A DNA stretch of 64,000 bases, from assembly GCA_944384065.1 (NCBI GenBank), contig CALWRY010000002.1:80161-144160 (forward strand). The letters run 5' to 3'. Position 1 is the stretch's first letter. Every line of letters starts with the position of its first letter. The notes under the pieces are model-generated. The model did not search any database. It was not told the DNA's origin and saw only the letters and a list, made by a program, of their open reading frames with translations. The stretch is from an uncultured Enterocloster sp. Its GTDB lineage: Bacteria > Bacillota > Clostridia > Lachnospirales > Lachnospiraceae. Positions 61,978 through 64,000 of the stretch are shown one piece after another. Both the position numbers and the translations under genes were made by a program.

Positions 61978-63630
61978 ATGGAAGATCTTCTGAGTACGGA
62001 GCAGATTTTGCTGCTGGAAAATCTGATGTATTTGTCTGACCAGGAGCCCTTCTTATCTATTCAGAGCTGCGGGGCGTATACGGTTGAGGAGTGGATAGAA
62101 GATATCGATATTTCGCAGATTAAAAAAAGCTCGGACTATGGATCCTATACGACGGGACAGGACTGGGCAAATATTATTCAGGCTGTTAAAAATGATCCGG
62201 AGCTTATGAGCATGGAAATCGTCGCGGCCCATGTGGACGAAGGGGACGGGCAATCGGGAGGCGGTGTGAGCGCTGCCTTTCGGAACCCGGATACATTGGA
62301 AGGGGTAATCGCCTTTCGCGGAACGGCCAGTGAGGAGTGGAAAGACAACTTTATCGGGGGCGCGGGAACGGAGGCAAAGGACGGCGTGTCAACGCCATGT
62401 CAGGAAAGGGCGCTTGCATGGTACCAGAGCCTGGATAAGAGGGAATTTGGAACAATCACAATTATAGGGCATTCTAAGGGCGGCAATAAAGCCAAGTACA
62501 TCACGCTATTGGACGATTCGGTAGATCGTTGCTTGTCTTTTGATGGGCAGGGATTTTCGGATGAATTTATAGATAAATATGCGGAAGACATCTCCAAAAA
62601 CCAGCATAAAATTACCAATCACAATGTTGCCGGAGATTATGTCAATATTTTACTGAATGATGTGGGAGAACGCATATACTATGAAGGCTACAATATCGGA
62701 GAAGGGGGAATTCTGGAAAACCATTGTCCGGATACATATTTCCAATTTTCGGAGAATGGAGAGCCAAGTATACACATTGCAAAAGACGGGCAGGAAGAGG
62801 GAATGGCATCCCTTGACGAATTTTTGAACAGCTATCTGCGTTCCCTTCCGGCGAATAGAAAAGAAAATGCGATGGCTTTCATCGGAGAGCTGGCGGAGAT
62901 GGCCTTGGGTGAAGGAAAAACGAATATCGGTGAATATCTGGATGTGCTCCTATATGGGGAAAATACGGACGAAGCGGCCTACCTGCTTGCGTATTTGATT
63001 GAGTATGAGCAGAAATATCCGGAAGTAGGAGATCAGGTCAGCACATTGCTGAAGGAATTCGGAATGTCCGATGCTGCGGGAATAATGGATTTTGCGACAG
63101 AAATATTGGAATCTCCATATTTTGACATTGTTTACGATCTGATTAATGTCCTGGAAAAAGAAGGCTTGGAGGATAATATTAAGCGAATGCCGGACTTTAT
63201 ATGGAAATGGATAGAAGGCTTTGCAGGAGTCGATTTTCCCAAGGAGGATGCTTTAAAGCTTTTAGGACTTATTACAAAAGTGAACCGGTACATGGATCGT
63301 ATTGAGGTGACAAAGGATGGGAAAGACCGGTACATCCCATCCAAAGCGGAGGCGGTAAGCGCTGGTTTTTCTGTAAAGCCCTCCGTACTTAAAAGCAGCA
63401 GCGCCTTCTTCAGGGATTGCAGCGGCCGTCTGGAGGATTTTTGCGTGAATGTAGAGAGAATACGCTCCCGTCTGGATGGATCCTCCGCCTACAAATTGAT
63501 TCAAAAAAGGTTGCAGGAAATAGAGGAAAAGCTTAACGAACAAGCCTTTCAGTGCAGAAAACAAGGAGAGGCGCTGGAAGCAATCGGCACTTTCTATCAG
63601 AAAGCAGAGGAAAGGATTCTGCGACTCTGA
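61978..63630 (+). CDS. Putative T7SS lipase-like effector with C-terminal WXG-like module
   Basis: A 550-residue protein. An alpha/beta-hydrolase region of the DUF2974 (Mbeg1-like lipase) kind spans about 20-260: AFRGTASEEW, then nucleophile S166 in GHSKGG, an Asp in SFDGQGF, and a downstream Asn/His region (HNVAGDYVN). The middle (280-450) is helical. The last about 85 residues form a helical hairpin ending YQKAE (540-544), like the WXG100 proteins but lacking WxG. There is no signal peptide. I predict export by the T7SS, with the targeting module at the C-terminus, the reverse of LXG toxins. The start is 3 nt after the lipoprotein stop. Confidence 0.75.
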   Translation: MEDLLSTEQILLLENLMYLSDQEPFLSIQSCGAYTVEEWIEDIDISQIKKSSDYGSYTTGQDWANIIQAVKNDPELMSMEIVAAHVDEGDGQSGGGVSAAFRNPDTLEGVIAFRGTASEEWKDNFIGGAGTEAKDGVSTPCQERALAWYQSLDKREFGTITIIGHSKGGNKAKYITLLDDSVDRCLSFDGQGFSDEFIDKYAEDISKNQHKITNHNVAGDYVNILLNDVGERIYYEGYNIGEGGILENHCPDTYFQFSENGEPSIHIAKDGQEEGMASLDEFLNSYLRSLPANRKENAMAFIGELAEMALGEGKTNIGEYLDVLLYGENTDEAAYLLAYLIEYEQKYPEVGDQVSTLLKEFGMSDAAGIMDFATEILESPYFDIVYDLINVLEKEGLEDNIKRMPDFIWKWIEGFAGVDFPKEDALKLLGLITKVNRYMDRIEVTKDGKDRYIPSKAEAVSAGFSVKPSVLKSSSAFFRDCSGRLEDFCVNVERIRSRLDGSSAYKLIQKRLQEIEEKLNEQAFQCRKQGEALEAIGTFYQKAEERILRL

Positions 63631-63650
63631 TGCTTCCGCGGGATCAAAAA

Positions 63651-63681
63651 GGGGTTATCGGTTAATACCGATTTTTGCCCC
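63651..63681 (+). terminator. Hairpin after the effector gene
   Basis: GGGG plus ATCGGT pairs, with a bulge, with ACCGAT plus CCCC around the loop TAAT. The T-run sits inside the right arm rather than after it, so termination here would be partial. Confidence 0.35.
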
Positions 63682-63691
63682 CTGACAAGTA

Positions 63692-63770
63692 AGAAGGAGA
63701 CAATCCCATAGAATACGGACTTTTTTTGAGTCAGAATTCTGCTGGGGAGAGTCTCCTCCTCCTTTTTATA
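63692..63770 (+). terminator. Probable terminator of the T7SS locus
   Basis: GGAGAC (63696-63701) pairs with GTCTCC (63751-63756), followed by TTTTTATAA. The long loop has internal inverted repeats (CAGAATTCTG). Confidence 0.45.
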
Positions 63771-63808
63771 AATGCTATTTTAGGGTGGCGGCGACTGGAT
63801 AATTTTTT

Positions 63809-63844
63809 GGGGCAGGCATGACTCGTATGAGTCATGCCTGCCCC
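63809..63844. repeat. Perfect 16-bp inverted repeat
   Basis: GGGGCAGGCATGACTC (63809-63824) and its exact reverse complement (63829-63844) flank the loop GTAT. T6 precedes it on the + strand and no T-run follows on either strand, so it is not a standard terminator. It may be a mobile palindromic repeat or mark an insertion-element boundary. Confidence 0.8.
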
Positions 63845-64000
63845 TGTTTGGAACTATCTATTTCCCGATAGACAATCATGAGAAAATCTCACCACAATAA
63901 ATGAAAACTGGATACTGGCTATCCTCTATATAGTGGTATACTTAAGTTGCCGAATAAAGTCGGAAGGGGATTGGTGCTTACAAGCCCGTCCGATAGACTG

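Larger units (their letters stand above)
63631..64000. other. Gene-free right end of the window
   Basis: No coding frame is convincing here. The stretch holds the two terminator-like structures, the 16-bp inverted repeat at 63809-63844, and A/T-rich DNA with promoter-like TATAGT/TATACT near 63930. The last 60 nt could be the leader of a gene or mobile element that begins beyond the window. Confidence 0.5.

Noticed and set aside
63850-64000. Start of a transposase or insertion sequence at the right edge
   Set aside because: Promoter-like TATACT and inverted GGATA/TATCC are present, but no coding frame or recognisable terminal repeat can be supported within the window.

Overview
The window looks like the chromosome of a spore-forming, anaerobic gut Firmicute, most likely Lachnospiraceae (Clostridium/Enterocloster/Hungatella-like). 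The basis is a pyruvate formate-lyase system, a small 2[4Fe-4S] ferredoxin, a CwlD-type amidase, a MecA adaptor, strong AGGAGG ribosome sites with several GTG/TTG starts, and many proteins with choline-binding-type cell-wall repeats. Assignments rest on reading motifs by eye; no database search was run.

Layout. 1-2.1 kb: the 3' end of a cell-wall-repeat protein, then an ECF sigma factor and its membrane anti-sigma partner. 2.3-20.4 kb: a long co-oriented accessory cluster of zinc-ribbon membrane proteins, an M48 metalloprotease, a HerA/VirB4-like ATPase, a large charged coiled-coil protein, an Ig-like tail-anchored protein, a secreted transglutaminase-like protein with cell-wall repeats, a GrpE-like protein, two tandem lid-less Hsp70s and two membrane proteins, the second ending in an SH3 domain. 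I recognise no described system with this composition. 20.4-25.4 kb: an XRE regulator, a class I glutamine-amidotransferase-like hydrolase, ferredoxin, and a pyruvate formate-lyase operon whose glycyl-radical domain is a separate 80-residue gene; then a DUF1858 protein. 25.5-28.1 kb: mannonate dehydratase with a GntR regulator, and convergent mecA. 28.2-30.7 kb: a degenerate Ser/Thr kinase fused to a P-loop-like domain, a paralogue of that domain, and a small protein. 30.9-35.1 kb: a GH18 protein, a lipoprotein phosphoesterase, CwlD and tRNA-Gly.

35.2-63.6 kb: a divergent large XRE regulator and a roughly 27-kb type VII secretion (T7SSb-like) locus. It encodes an EssC-type ATPase with an FHA domain, an EsaB/YukD ubiquitin-like protein, five WXG100 proteins, further predicted substrates, and an unusually dense phospho-signalling set: three Ser/Thr kinases, one pseudokinase, two PP2C phosphatases and eight FHA or FHA-like proteins, one carrying a von Willebrand A domain. 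It ends with two cell-wall-repeat proteins, a lipoprotein and a putative lipase effector. Canonical EssA, EssB and EsaA are not recognisable. At least seven proteins share a YxxxE motif at the end of a helix, suggesting which are exported.

How the genes may work together (inference). In the T7SS locus, extracellular sensor domains (PASTA; a solute-binding-like domain) would drive kinases whose phosphorylation marks are read by FHA domains, including the one on EssC, and are reset by the PP2C enzymes, so export could be gated by envelope signals. The 2.3-20.4 kb cluster reads as an envelope-associated ATPase/chaperone/protease machine, possibly under the nearby ECF sigma factor, because similar promoter-like boxes occur near both.
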